A stretch of 64,000 nt of DNA from Bettongia penicillata ogilbyi (GCA_023548195.1 JAJHZJ010000013.1:1001001-1065000), one strand, 5' to 3'. Positions 11,120-22,442 are shown, numbered from the stretch's first letter. Notes: generated by a model from the letters alone, not told the origin. Numbers and translations are program-made.

Positions 11120-11325
11120 AGGTTGGCATAATGAATAACAACACTGGACTTGGAGGGCACAAATCCCAACTTCAGCTTTACTGAATGTGTAACCTTGGAC
11201 AAGCTACTTAACAGATGTGAGAATCAGTTTCCCCATTTATAAATTGCAAATTATAAGGACACTTACCTCTCCCGGGGGCTTTTGCAAGAAGCAAATGAGA
11301 GATGAAGAGTGCTTTGCAAACTGTT
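11120..11325 (+). repeat. MIR
   Basis: Shows the order actggacttggag, aaccttggacaagctactta, ggacacttacctctc, agtgctttgcaaac. Confidence 0.65.
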
Positions 11326-12240
11326 TCAAAGGTTAATTATTCCACAAAACAACAAGTTTTGTAGGAAATAGGGATTTCAGCCTAACAATTAGTTGCAGCA
11401 TCAACAAAATAAAGACCTTACATACACAAAGAAATGCTGAAAGTTTAGCATCTGCCTAATAGGTGATATTTGCATTGGATACAATTTTTACGTATGCAAT
11501 ATTTAGGGCCATAAATGTGCCATTTAAGAAACATCTGGGATGATCCTTTGGGCATCTTTCCTCATTCCTTTTTGCTGGCAGGCATTATTGAGCTCTTTGA
11601 TATTCTGGTTACAAATTCACTTAACAAACTTGTTTTCCTTCTCCTATGGTACTAAGTTGGCTGTAGACTTCCAGTGGCTTCCTGAAACTCAACCAACCCT
11701 CTGTGTGGTGCTGAAAATGAACAGAATGAGTCACAGTTTCCTCCACCGACTTTCAGCTAAAAGAATACATCCTCCGCTTTCTGCCCTGAGTTGCTCTGCA
11801 GAGCTGTTGTATCCTATTCATTTTGGTTAAAATTGGTGTGTTTTATCCTAGACACTACAGTGATAGGCACTATATAAATAGATGGGTGAAAGAAAAGGAG
11901 AAAAACACTAAGACAGAAAGGAAGATGGGAAGAATTGTATTTCAGGGAATAAAGACTTTAAGAAAGTCATCTAGGAAATTTACAGGTTGTCACATACATA
12001 GATGGGGAATCATTAGCTTCACTCTGCCCTGAAAAGCCAGGTACCAGATTTTATCTGAGTTAAACCTAAATCAGTTCTTGGTTTTTTTCAGGTCTCCTTC
12101 ACATCATTATCTTTGTTTTTTTTTTTTTTGGAACAGTGAAATGATTTCTAGAGTAACTGTAGTAACATCACTCCCAGAGCTTTTCAAGTGGGAAACAGGG
12201 AACCTAGGAACCCAAGGAAAAAAAGACTTCTTTGTGAGAA
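11326..12240. other. Mostly unique sequence
   Basis: No gene recognised. A 96-residue frame at 11540-11830 is hydrophobic at its start but matches nothing I know. A short poly-T run lies at about 12116-12129. Confidence 0.35.
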
Positions 12241-12360
12241 TCTTTAATTTGTGATTATATATTAATACATTGCACATATTAATATATTATATATATTATA
12301 TATTTTATTATTATAATTATATTATGTTGTGTGCATGTGGGTTTGTGTGTGTGTGTGTGA
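12241..12360. repeat. AT-rich and (TG)n simple repeat
   Basis: A tatattatatatatt-type stretch is followed by gtgtgtgtgtgtg. Confidence 0.8.
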
Positions 12361-12544
12361 GCAAGGGCAGGGAGAGCTATAGAATTGGTCCATGGTTCAT
12401 TACCAGTGATATTGAAAGACTAATAACTTAGATGCCCTTAAAAGAAAGCTATAGGCCCACTTTCTATTCCTGGTAATTTCATCACCTTGATCTTCAACAA
12501 GTCAAAAGCAATGAAGTTTCAGGCTAACATTTGATTTGAGACTT

Positions 12545-12720
12545 AGCATGGAATTTGAATCCGGATTCAATCTCTGATTCTGCTACTTGCCACCCCTCTG
12601 ATCTTAGACAATTTGCTGAACTTCTCTGGACCTCAGTTTCTTCATCTGTAAAATAAAGAAGTTAGATTACATGACCTCTAAGACACTTCAGATATAAATA
12701 CATAATCTTGAATAAGTGAT
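12545..12720 (+). repeat. MIR-type SINE
   Basis: Includes ttctgctacttgccacc, cctcagtttcttcatctgta and gttagattacatgacctc. Confidence 0.65.
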
Positions 12721-12804
12721 GTGACTATTCTTAGATAATTTAGAGGCAGACAAATAAACAACAGAAGATCATCCATGATCTTTTTCTTCAAGAAATGTTT
12801 CCTA

Positions 12805-13190
12805 CAGAACATGGAATCAGAATTTCAGAGTTGGAAAGGATTTTCAAGATCTAATCCATCCCTCCTCATCTTATGAATTAGGAAACTGAGGTCCACAGAG
12901 GTGAAGTGACTACCACATTGTCAACAAGTCAACAAATGTTTTATTAAATACCTACCAGGTGCCAGGCACTGTGCTAAGCAATAAGAATATTTTTTAAAAA
13001 GATGAAAACAGACCCTGCTTTCAAGGAACTCACAGTCTAATGGGAACAGTGTGCAAACAATTATGTGCAAATGAGACATATATGGATGAATTAGATAAGA
13101 TCTTAGAAGGAAGGCACCAGAAAGGCTTCTTGCAGAAGGTAAGATTTTTAGCTGAACTGCACACACCATGTACTTGTAAGGCAACTTTCC
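12805..13190 (+). repeat. MIR-like SINE followed by an ancient mammalian interspersed repeat
   Basis: 12805-12915 is a SINE (aattaggaaactgaggtcc). 12920-13190 is a repeat with the signature attaaatacctaccaggtgc, caggcactgtgctaagc and aactcacagtctaatggg. That family recurs at 24940, 28255, 33905 and 54195. I recognise it as an old widespread family but cannot name it with confidence. Confidence 0.6.
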
Positions 13191-13425
13191 ATGGTTGTTC
13201 CTGGTTGAGGTGGGGAAGAGTGGCAGTAGTCTACCCTTTATTACAAGATATGGAGAAATGTCAAAGAGCAAGTTCTCAAGAATTAACAGTCCTAGAGTTG
13301 CTTGCCTATCCAACATCCAACTTGCTTATATACGCCGCAAGATTGGTATATGCTCCTCAATTAACTACCCAGAAGTTCCCTGTGTCCCATTATCTGGATC
13401 CACCTTTAACGTTCTTTCCCCAGTT

Positions 13426-13438
13426 AAGTATTTGCTAG
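13426..13438 (+). repeat. Target-site duplication, left copy
   Basis: aagtatttgctag is repeated exactly at 15018-15030. It brackets the truncated L1. Confidence 0.92.
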
Positions 13439-15017
13439 AAAGCAGCAATTATCAAAACCACTTGGTACTGGTTAAGAAACAGAAGGGTAGACAAATGGAA
13501 TAGACTTGGTACTCAAGACAACAGTAGGCAAGGAATATAGCAACCTCCTGTTTCATAAACCCAAGGACCCCAGCTTCTGGGATAAGAACTCACTGTTTGA
13601 TAAAAATTGCTGGGAAAACTGGATAACAGCATGGTGGAAATTAGACATAGACCTATGCCTGACACCGTACACAAGAATAAAGTCCAAATGGGTACACGAT
13701 CTAGGGATAAAGATTGATACCATGGATGAACTGGAGGAACAAGGAATGGTTTATGGAGAAGGGAAGAATTTTTTACTAAAGAAGAGATAAAATGCATTAT
13801 GAAATGCAAGATTGATAACTTTGATTATATTACTGAAAAGTTTTTGCTTAACCAAACTCAATGCAACCAAAGTTAGGAGGGATGTAGTTAATTGGGAAAC
13901 AATTTTTAAAGCTAATCTTGGGGATAAAGGCCTCATTTCTGGAATATATAGAGACCTCAGTCAAATGTATAACAATACAAGTCATTTCCCAATTGATAAA
14001 TGGTAAAAGGATATGAACAGGCAATTTTCAGAGGAAGAAATTAAAAATATCTATAATCATATGAAAAAATGCTCTAAATCACTTTTGATTAGAGAGATGC
14101 AAATCAAAACAACTCTGAGGTACCACATCACACCTATAAGATTGGTAAACATGATAGAACAGGAAAATGATAAATGTTGGAGAGGATGTGGGAGAGTTGG
14201 AACACTAATTCATTGTTGGTGGAGCTGGGAGCTCATCCAACCATTCTGGAGAGCAATTTGGAACTATGCCCAAAGGGCTGCAAAAATGTGCATACTGTTT
14301 GACCCAGCAATATCGCTACTAGGACTGTATCCCCAAGAGATCATAAAAATGGGAAAGGGTCCCACATGTACAGAAATATTTGTAGCAGCACTCTTTGTAG
14401 TTATCAAAAACTGGAAATCAAGGGGATGCCCATCACTTGGGCAATGGCTGAATAAGTTGTGGTATATGAATGTAATGAAGTACTATTGCGCCATAAGAAA
14501 TGATGAACAAGAAGACTTCAGAGAGGCCTGGAAGGACTTATATGATCTGATGCTGAGTAAAAGGAGTAGAACCAGGAGAAATTTGTTCACAGCAACGAAC
14601 AGAGTGTGAGAGAGTTTTTTCTGGTAGACTTGGAACTTCGTAATAATGCAAGAACTTAAAAAATAATAATAATAATCCCCAATGGTTTTCTAAGGCAAAA
14701 CTCCTTCCACACCCAGAGAAAGAACTATGGAATTCATTTGCGGAATGTAGCAGATCTTGTTTGTATATGTGTGTGTGTATGTGTGCGTATGTATTATGTT
14801 TTGATTTGTTATATGATTTCTTCCATTTATTTTAGTTTGTCTATACAGCATTACTATAGTGAAAACATATTCAATAGGAAAGTACATGTAGATCATATAT
14901 AGAACTGTATGGCATCTTGGGGAGGGAGGGGGGTGGTGGGGGTAGGTGAGGGTGTAAAAATATAAGCTTTTTGGTAGTGATTGTAGAACATTAAATAAAT
15001 AAATAAATATTTTAAAA
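13439..15017 (+). mobile_element. 5'-truncated L1 LINE
   Basis: A 1.6-kb L1 copy starts inside ORF2 and runs through the ORF2 C-terminus, the 3' untranslated region and an A-rich tail. Identical 13-bp duplications bracket it exactly, showing target-primed insertion with 5' truncation. The 3' region (ggcaaaactccttccacac, gaatgtagcagatctt, cttggggagggagggggg) matches the copies at 29821 and 39476, so one L1 family made several insertions here. Confidence 0.93.
13481..14609 (+). pseudogene. L1 ORF2 C-terminal fragment
   Basis: Translated pieces cover the region after the reverse transcriptase. The first half is broken by frameshifts and stops. The last 198 codons (14013-14609) remain open and hold the L1 C-terminal domain: the HMKKCSKSLLIREMQIKTT segment, then the Cys-rich motif CWRGCGRVGTLIHCWW, then ALFVVIKNWKSRGCPS and LWYMNVMKYY. 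In the L1 consensus a further Cys follows the HCWW segment; here that position reads Trp (HCWWSW). The fragment has no endonuclease or polymerase domain and cannot act alone. Confidence 0.88.
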
Positions 15018-15030
15018 AAGTATTTGCTAG
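15018..15030 (+). repeat. Target-site duplication, right copy
   Basis: Exact partner of 13426-13438, directly after the L1 A-rich tail. Confidence 0.92.
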
Positions 15031-15839
15031 CTTAACAAGCTAAATGAGGGTTATTTGGGGGCATATCAATCCATATCCACAATTTTAGAGATGACTTGAG
15101 CAGGATCCAGTAGTTCATTAGACATCGTTCTTAATTACCTCTTCCAATGCCATGTACTGAGACTCAATAACGTTTTTGTTGAGGATACAGCTAGCAACAA
15201 AACCTAGGATTATTTTATAATCCACAGCATTTTCTCCTACTCCGTACTAAGACTTTAACATCATGGGCTCTCTTTCTAATTAGATGTATTGCCATCTAAT
15301 CCTTAATTCATTAGTAAAGCTTAGAACTACACTAAGATTTTTGAGATACCCTGTGCATTAAAAATTTAACTCACTGTCTCACCTTTCCTTCTAAACAAAA
15401 ACCTTTTCCCAATATTTCAAACATCATTGATGGTGCCATCATATCTCCTTTCCCTTATACTTATAAATTTATGTATTTTAAACTAATTTTTCATATTTCC
15501 CTATATATTCTATTATTCAAAATCCTCTTCATGTTACCTCAAATTTGACATTTCTTAATTTCCTTAGTGATTACTCTAGTCCAAGTCTTAGGCATGGAGT
15601 ACCGCAAGAGTCTACTCATTGTTTCCTCTGCTCAAAGTCTCTCTCTCTACTCCATCTTCCTTATTCTCATTGCATGGTGAGTCTCCCTACATTGTGTTCT
15701 GATAAGGAAATGCCCAAATATTTGATACATTTTTGTCACTGTCAAGGGCATTTCTCTTTCCATCAGTTTTCTCTATAAGTAGCACACAAATATAAATTAT
15801 TTTGATAGGTTTATCTTATATTCCATTGCTTTAATAAAA
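15031..15839. other. AT-rich, no clear feature
   Basis: It may include decayed sequence of the reverse-strand L1 that becomes recognisable from about 15840. No gene seen. Confidence 0.35.
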
Positions 15840-15952
15840 TCATTGGCTATATAAACTAATTCTGTTGTCTGTCTTGCTTTTCTACATGTATAATAGTCTC
15901 ATCTGCAACTAGAAATATCATAACATCTACATTAATTAATGTTAATTCCTTT

Positions 15953-15964
15953 AATTTTCTTCTA
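15953..15964 (+). repeat. Target-site duplication, left copy
   Basis: aattttcttcta is repeated exactly at 18769-18780. Confidence 0.9.
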
Positions 15965-15972
15965 GGGGAGGA

Positions 15973-15984
15973 GCCAAGATGGCA
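15973..15984 (+). promoter_or_regulatory. L1 5'-end YY1-type motif
   Basis: gccaagatggca lies 8 bases from the element start. The same core occurs at the same place in the reverse-strand copy (59771-59780, reverse). In human L1 this position binds YY1, which sets the transcription start. A conserved role here is inference. Confidence 0.55.
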
Positions 15985-16637
15985 GAGTAGAAAGATTCAC
16001 ATATGCTAGCTCCGAACACACAGCCCATAAATTACCTGTAAAGAGGAACTCCCAACAAATTCTGGAGCAGTGGAAGCCATACAACAATGGAGTGGAGGAA
16101 ATTTCTGTTTCAGAGAGCCCTGAAAACAGACACCAAAGGTCCATCATGCACCAGACCCAGAGCAGAGCCCAGCCCTGCCTTGGCCATGTGACACTGAGAG
16201 GACCAGATCCGAGCAGGCTTCAGGGACAGAATCTCCAGTGGTCCCGCAAGTCCCTCCACTCTCAGACACCAAAGGTTAGTGAGAGAGTCTGTCTGGCTTG
16301 CCAAGAGGGGAGCAGGGTGTCCCCATAACTCAGGCCCCCTCAGGAGGCAGCAGCAGAGGCAGCAGTGGACAGGGGCTCCCAAAGCAGACAGGAGCTCAGA
16401 TCCATTGTTGAAGGTCTCCACATAAACCCCCTAAGGGAACTGAGACCCGTGTGGCGGCCCTGCGCCCACTTGAGCACCTGAACTTAATCTCACACTGAAT
16501 AGCAGACCTGCCCCCGCTGAAAGTCCTGAGGCTGGGAAGCAGCATTTGAATCTCAGACCCCAAGTACTAGCTGGGCTGATCTGGAGGTGAGGTGGGTATG
16601 GAAAGGAATCTCAGAATTCAAGTAACTAGCTGGGAAA

Positions 16638-17744
16638 ATGCCCAGAAAAGGGAAAAAAAATAAGACCATAGAAGGTTACTTTCTTGGTGAACAGATATTT
16701 CCTCCTTTTCTTTCTGATGAGGAAGAACAATGCTTACCATCAGGTAAAGACATAGAAGTCAAGGCCTCTGTATCCCAAACATCCGAAATAGATATCCAGT
16801 GGGTTCAGGCCATGGAAGAGCTCAAAAAGGATTTTGAAAATCAAGTTAGACAGGTGGAGGAAAAAATGGGAAGAGAAATGAGAGAGATGCAAGAAAAGCA
16901 TGAAAAACAGGTCAATACCTTGCTAAAGGAGACCCAAAACAATGCTGAAGAAAATAACACCTTGAAAAATAGGCTCACTCAATTGGCAAAAGAGGTTCAA
17001 AAAGCCAATGAGGAGCAGAATGCTTTCAAAAGCAGAATGAGCCAAATGGAAAAAGAGGTTCACAAGCTCACTGAAGAAAATAGTTCTCTCAAAATTAGAA
17101 TGGAACAGATGGAGGCTAATGACTTTATGAGAAACCAAGAAATCACCAAACAAAACCAAAAGAATGAAAAAATGGAAGAGAATGTGAAATATCTCATGGG
17201 AAAAACAACTGACCTGGAAAATAGATCCAGGAGAGACAATTTAAAAATTATGGGACTACCTGAAAGCCATGATCAAAAAAAGAGCCTAGACATCATCTTG
17301 CATGAAATTATCAAGGAAAACTGCCCTAGAATCAGATATCCTAGAACCAGAGGGCAAAATAGGTATTCAAGGAATCCACCAATCACCACCTGAAAGAGAT
17401 CCAAAAAAAGAAACTCCTAGGAACATTGTGGTCAAATTCCAGAATTCCCAGGCCAAGGAGAAAATATTGAAAGTAGCTAGAAAGAAACAATTCAAGTATT
17501 GTGGAAATACAATCAGGATAACACTAGATCTAGCAGCTTCTACATTAAGGGATTGAAGGGCGTGGAATACGATATTCCAGAAGTCAAAGGAACTAGGACT
17601 CAAACCAAGAATCACCTACCCAGCAAAACTGAGTATAATACTGCAGGGGAAAAATGTTTTTTCAATGAAATTGAGGACTTTCAAGCATTCTTGATGAAAA
17701 GACCAGAGCTGAAAAGAAAATTTGACTTTCAAACACAAGAATGA
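16638..17744 (+). pseudogene. L1-type ORF1 (RNA-binding chaperone), broken
   Basis: The start ATG at 16638 opens MPRKGKKNKTIEGYF. Residues ~50-190 are a Glu/Lys-rich heptad region consistent with the ORF1 trimerising coiled coil. The segment ENRSRRDNLKIMGLPES begins the RNA-recognition-like domain. A 7-base insertion near 17333-17339, relative to the copy at 57183, shifts the frame. The continuation is readable in the second frame (EGKIGIQGIHQSPPERDPKK) to a TGA at about 17554, where related copies are consistent with Arg. A 1-base loss near 17650 then returns to the first frame for the C-terminus (NEIEDFQAFLMKRPELKRKF) and stop. Three lesions in ~1.1 kb indicate a moderately young but inactive copy. 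Confidence 0.88.
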
Positions 17745-18768
17745 GAAGAAGCATGAAAAAGTAAACAGCAAAGAGAAGTCATAAGGGGCTTAATAAAGTT
17801 GAACTGTTTACATTCCTACATGGAAAGACAATATTTGTAACTCTTGAAACTTTTCAGTATCTGGGTAGTTGGTGGGATTACATACACACACACACACACC
17901 ACACACATACACATACACACATGCATGCACACACAGAGACAGAGAGCACAGAGTGAATTGAATAGGATGGGATCATATCTTTAAAAAAATGAAGTTAAGT
18001 GGTGAGAGAGAAATGTATTGGGAGGAGAGAGGTAGAAATGGAATGGGGCAAATTATCTCTCAGAGAAGAGGCAGGTAGGAGACTTTTTAGTGGAGGGAAA
18101 AGGAAGGGAGCTGAGAGAAAAACATGAAGTTTACTCTCACCATATTCGACTAAAGGAAGGAATAAAATGCACACTCATTTTGGTATGAAAACCTATCTTA
18201 CAATACAGGAAAGTGGGGGAGAAGGGGATAAGCAGGGTAGACGGGATGATGGAAGGGAGGGCGATGGGAGGAGGGAGCAATTTGAAGTCAACACTCAGGG
18301 AGGGACAGGATCAAAAGAGAGAATAGAAGCAATGGGGGGCAGGATAGGATGGAGGGAAATATAGTTAGTCTTACACAACACGACTATTATCGAAGTCATT
18401 TGCAAAACTACACAGATAGGGCCTATATTGAATTGCCTGCCTTCCCAAAGGGAATGGGTGGGGAGGGAGGGATGGGAAGAAATTGGAACTCAAAGTTTTA
18501 GGAACAACTGTTGAGTATTTTTCTTGCTACTAGGAAATAAGAAATACAGGTAATGGGGAATAGAAAGTTATCTGGCCCTACAGGACAAAAGAGAAGATGG
18601 GGACAAGGGAAGGGAGGGATGATAGAAGAGAGGGCAGATTGGTAATAGGGGAAATTAGAATGCTTGGTGTATTGAGGTGGGGGGAGGGGACAAATGGGGA
18701 GAAAATTTGGAACCCAAAATTTTGTGAAAATGAATATAAAAAGTTAAATGGATAAATTTATTAAAAAA

Positions 18769-18780
18769 AATTTTCTTCTA
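18769..18780 (+). repeat. Target-site duplication, right copy
   Basis: Exact partner of 15953-15964, directly after the A-rich tail. Confidence 0.9.
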
Positions 18781-20230
18781 ATGATTTAGCAACATTGCCA
18801 ACATTTCTAAGACCATGTCAAATAAGGATGGCAAGGATGGAAAGCAGTATTTTATATCTGCTTATAACCTGAGAGCTTCTCATGTTTTGCTCATGTAGGT
18901 ATACAATATTAGCTCATGATTTGAAATGCATATTTTATCATATTAAAGAAATTTCTCCTTATTTCTATATACTTTTACGTTTTAACATAAATGTTAGGTT
19001 TCACCAAGGGTTTTATCTGTTTCTAATTATATATTCATGCGGTCATTTTGTGTGGTTTATTACATCAATCATACTTGAATTAGCATCATACAGTAAATCC
19101 TATTTGAGAATAATTGTTAAAGTGCTGCTAAACCTTTTTTGGCAGAAATTTTATCTAGTGGTTTTCATTTATATTTAATGATACTAGTTTGTAATTTTTT
19201 CTCAACCTTATCTTTGTTCATTTTGGGATTCAATACCATATTTGCCTCATAGAATGAATTACACAGTAGTATCTCTATGTTTTAGAAAAGCGTATCTGCA
19301 TTACTTGTTCTTTAAAAGTTTGGTAGAATATCACTGTGAATCCATCTTTCCCTAGTGCTTTTTTTAAATAGCTTTTTGATGATCTGTCAGATTTCTCCTA
19401 AGATCTCTCTATTTTGTCTGTCTACTTCTTTGTTAATTGTAGGGTTTTGTATTTTTGTAAATAACCATCCTTTTAGATTCTCCAATTTATTAACATAAAT
19501 GTGTCTAATAATCTTTGCAATTTAAATATATATATTTGCCCTTATTCTGATCTCCCACTTCTCATTTTGGTGATTTATGCTTGTAAATTATTTTTGAAAA
19601 AAGTATACTAGGTGCCTATAAATTTAGTTGATTTTTATTTAAAAATTTAGGATGTATTTATCATTTTAATTTTTTTTTTGCTTCCAATTGAATTGGTATC
19701 TCCAAGGGCTTTAGTTATTCCTCTTTTTACAATGGCATGTAATTCTGTTATTTTTCCCTAAATTTTTAAAGTGAAGACTCAGTTTAAGTTTCAGTCCCTT
19801 TCTTGTTGAAGTAGGCATTTAATCCTATGAATTTGCCTCTGAATACTGCATTAGCTATATCTAATAGATTTTTATATTCAGCTATTTTGTGTTGTGACTT
19901 GTTCTTTTGTATTCTATTACTATTATATTTTTGATTTTACACAGGATTCTTCACATGAACCTATCTCTTTACTCATATCATCGTTTATTACTACATTTAT
20001 TGCCATTATGATCTGTAAAGGTAATATATAAAATATATGCTTTTCTTTATTTACCTATATATATTTTTTGACCCAGTGATTATTTTTATCCTCCATGTCT
20101 CCTTAAAAATAATGCATGTTCTTTACATTTTCTATTGAGTTCTCTTCATTTAACTATTAGATATTATTTGTTTAACACTCTCTTTAGTTCTGTGATTTCC
20201 TTCTTGGTCATCCTCTCGTGGAATTTCTCA

Positions 20231-20716
20231 TATTCTTATCACGTAGCTCATAACCCACCAAGATGAGAGCATTCTGAATCTGACATCTTAGAGTTTTTAC
20301 TCTTCCCTGCAATCATGGAGGCTCAGAGCAGATCATTAACCCTAAGGGGAAGTTCTTTCCTGGGATTTTCATTTTTTTTTAGCTATTTCTTATTTTAAAT
20401 CTGTATGATTTCCTATCAGAATTTTGCTATAAAATTATTTAGTATATGTATGTGTATATACATATGTATATATATATACATATGTAATTCATGTATAAAT
20501 TTAAATTGATTTACTCTCATTTTAAATGTATACATTGTTTCTAATTTAAGCATGATTTTGACATAATTAATGCCATTTCAACTTTTCCAGAAATAGTAAC
20601 AGGATGGTAAATTTTATACCATTTTGTTCATTTGAATCTATTTAACTTAATTTGATATTTCTGATTGAATATGTTCCCTGTAAAGAGCATTGTTTTTAAT
20701 CTATCCCATAAATAAT
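20231..20716. other. AT-rich, no clear feature
   Basis: It probably continues decayed reverse-strand L1 sequence. It contains a TA/TATG-rich, partly palindromic stretch near 20445-20485. Confidence 0.3.
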
Positions 20717-20862
20717 TCTCCTCCTCCTCCTCCTCCTCCTTCTTCTTCTTCTTCTTCTTCTTCTTCTTCTTCTTCTTCTTCTTCTTCTTCTTCTTCTTCT
20801 TCTTCTTCTTCTCCTCCTCCTCCTTCTTTTCCTCCTCCTCCTCCTCCTCCTCCTCCTCCTTC
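20717..20862. repeat. (CTC)n(CTT)n(CTC)n polypyrimidine tract
   Basis: About 146 bases of almost pure pyrimidine. CTC units (20717-20738) lead into 24 uninterrupted CTT units (20739-20810), then CTC/CTT units to 20862. The complementary strand is GAA/GAG. Confidence 0.98.
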
Positions 20863-22117
20863 AAAGTTCAACCCACTTATATTGACCTTACAATTAGTAG
20901 ATATCTTCCATTATTCTTTTGGGGGTGAAATATTATTCAGTTTGTCAGAAAGAAACATAAGCTTTCTTATTTTATTATTATTATTATTAACCCAAGTACA
21001 ACAAAAACAATCTGAATAAATTCCTTTATCTATAGTAACTATGTAAGACTCTTCAACTTCAACTTCCTTCTATGATAGATAAGAATTTTCCCTTTGAGAT
21101 TATTCTGTCTCCATCCATTATTTCTCTTATTTTTTTATTTACCCATATATATACATATATATTATATATGTATATATACATATATATGGATCCTCACAAT
21201 TATTCGTGATAAATTATTTTAAATACTTATTAATTATATAATATACATATATATAAATTATTATAAATTACTCATTTATCTTGGTTTGAAGAGTGTGACC
21301 TATTTTAATTACTTTTGCTCTTTTTCCTTCCTTTTTGAATGTTCACTGACTTTCTTGAAGTGTATGTTCCACTTCAGAATTTTCAAACTCCAAATGATTC
21401 TTTAATTTCTATCCTTGCCTTCACAGAGCATAATAAATTGTTAGGTAGTTAATTCTGGATTCATAGATCATATTTCCTAACTTTGTAAATTATATCTTCC
21501 AGTTTCTCTGATTATTCCTTTTCTTTCTGGAGAGGTTCATTGTGATCCATTTGTTGGGATGTTATTTTTGTCCTTATTCTTGATTTTGCAGGATTTTTTC
21601 TTTATCATGATGGTGTTGAAATTTAATTAGAATGTCTGTAAAAGTACCAATTTTTGTTTTCTTCATTGGGCTCTATGGATTTTTACTATTCATATATTGT
21701 TATCTTTATTATTGATTCTAGAAAGTTGATTTTCAATGATGTCCTGCGAAATATTTCAGACTTCTTTTCTAAATTTTATAGGACATCGATCGTTATGAGG
21801 GTACCTGGACTCATCAGTCATAGCCATAACTTGAATCTCATGTTTTCCTGTTGTTCTACATTATCTGCAATTTAGTTTCCCATTACAGTAACCCTGATCT
21901 GGTCGCTTTCTTCCAGTTCTTTTGTATCATCTATGATTCTTCTGTCTTCTGATTCTTTCATATCTTCTATATCTTTCTAATGGTCCATATTGGTAATTAT
22001 CTTCATCACACTCTCCTATTATTTTGGTCATGTTTAAATTCTAACTTCAGCTCTTGGAGAGGAGGTTCCGATAAGCTCTTTTTAGATTCACTTTTTTAGG
22101 AATTTCTTGTAAGTTTT
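20863..22117. other. AT-rich intergenic sequence
   Basis: It contains TA/TATA simple repeats at 21140-21190 and 21235-21260. Parts may be decayed LINE sequence, but I cannot assign them. No gene seen. Confidence 0.3.
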
Positions 22118-22129
22118 AATTCTTGATTA

Positions 22130-22442
22130 GGGTCAGTTAGATGGTGCAGTGGGTAGAGCACCAGTATAGGAGTCAGGAGGACCTGCGTTCAAATCTCACC
22201 TCAGACACGACACTCAATAGCTGTGTGACCTTGGGCAAATCACTTAACCCCAGTTGCCTCATCCTGGGTCATCTCCAGTCATCCTGAGAAATATCTGGTC
22301 ACTGAATTCAGATGGCTCTGGAGAAGAAATGAGCCTGCTGACCTGCACAGCCCTCCCTCACTCAAAACAAAGTCAAGTGTGAGTCATGTCATTATTTCTC
22401 TGATGGCATGGTCTTCTTTGGCAACGAAGGATGAACACACAC
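22130..22442 (+). repeat. Full-length type B SINE with target duplication
   Basis: A 313-bp SINE is flanked by exact 12-bp copies of aattcttgatta (22118-22129 and 22443-22454). A tRNA-like head (gtgcagtgggtagagcacc, gcgttcaaatc) is joined to a ~170-bp body (cctgggtcatctccagtc, gacctgcacagccctccctc, ggcatggtcttctttgg). It ends in a short ACAC run with no poly-A tail. Confidence 0.92.

Larger units (their letters stand above)
15965..18768 (+). mobile_element. Complete ORF1-only L1 derivative (HAL1-like)
   Basis: A 2.8-kb retrotransposon is bracketed by an exact 12-bp target duplication. It starts with the L1 5' terminus (ggggaggagccaagatggc). A GC-rich 5' untranslated region follows (to 16637), then an ORF1 reading region (16638-17744). 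The remaining ~1 kb is noncoding, with a CA-rich stretch (about 17881-17935), G-rich blocks and an A-rich end. There is no endonuclease or reverse-transcriptase sequence, so this is a half-L1 layout. Mobilisation would have needed ORF2 protein from an autonomous L1. It was inserted into an older reverse-strand L1, so it is younger than that host. Confidence 0.88.
15840..20230 (-). mobile_element. Old reverse-strand L1 (ORF2 region), interrupted at 15965-18768
   Basis: Read on the reverse strand, 15840-15964 and 18781-20230 resemble the L1 ORF2 coding region. Forward-strand landmarks include gtctcatctgcaactag (the reverse of the stretch around the polymerase active-site codons), aagaccatgtcaaataagg, tggtagaatatcactgtg, ttagattctccaatttatta and aggcatttaatcc. 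The two halves join naturally when the intervening element is removed. It is heavily mutated with no long ORF. Confidence 0.65.

Noticed and set aside
13040..13503. Overlapping frames of 102-132 residues on both strands
   Set aside because: They start within an ancient interspersed repeat, show no domain, and mutually overlap in opposite directions. Chance frames.
20628..21019. Overlapping forward and reverse frames rich in Ser/Pro and in Lys/Glu
   Set aside because: They are translations of the CTC/CTT tract. Composition is set entirely by the repeat, and no flanking coding signal exists.
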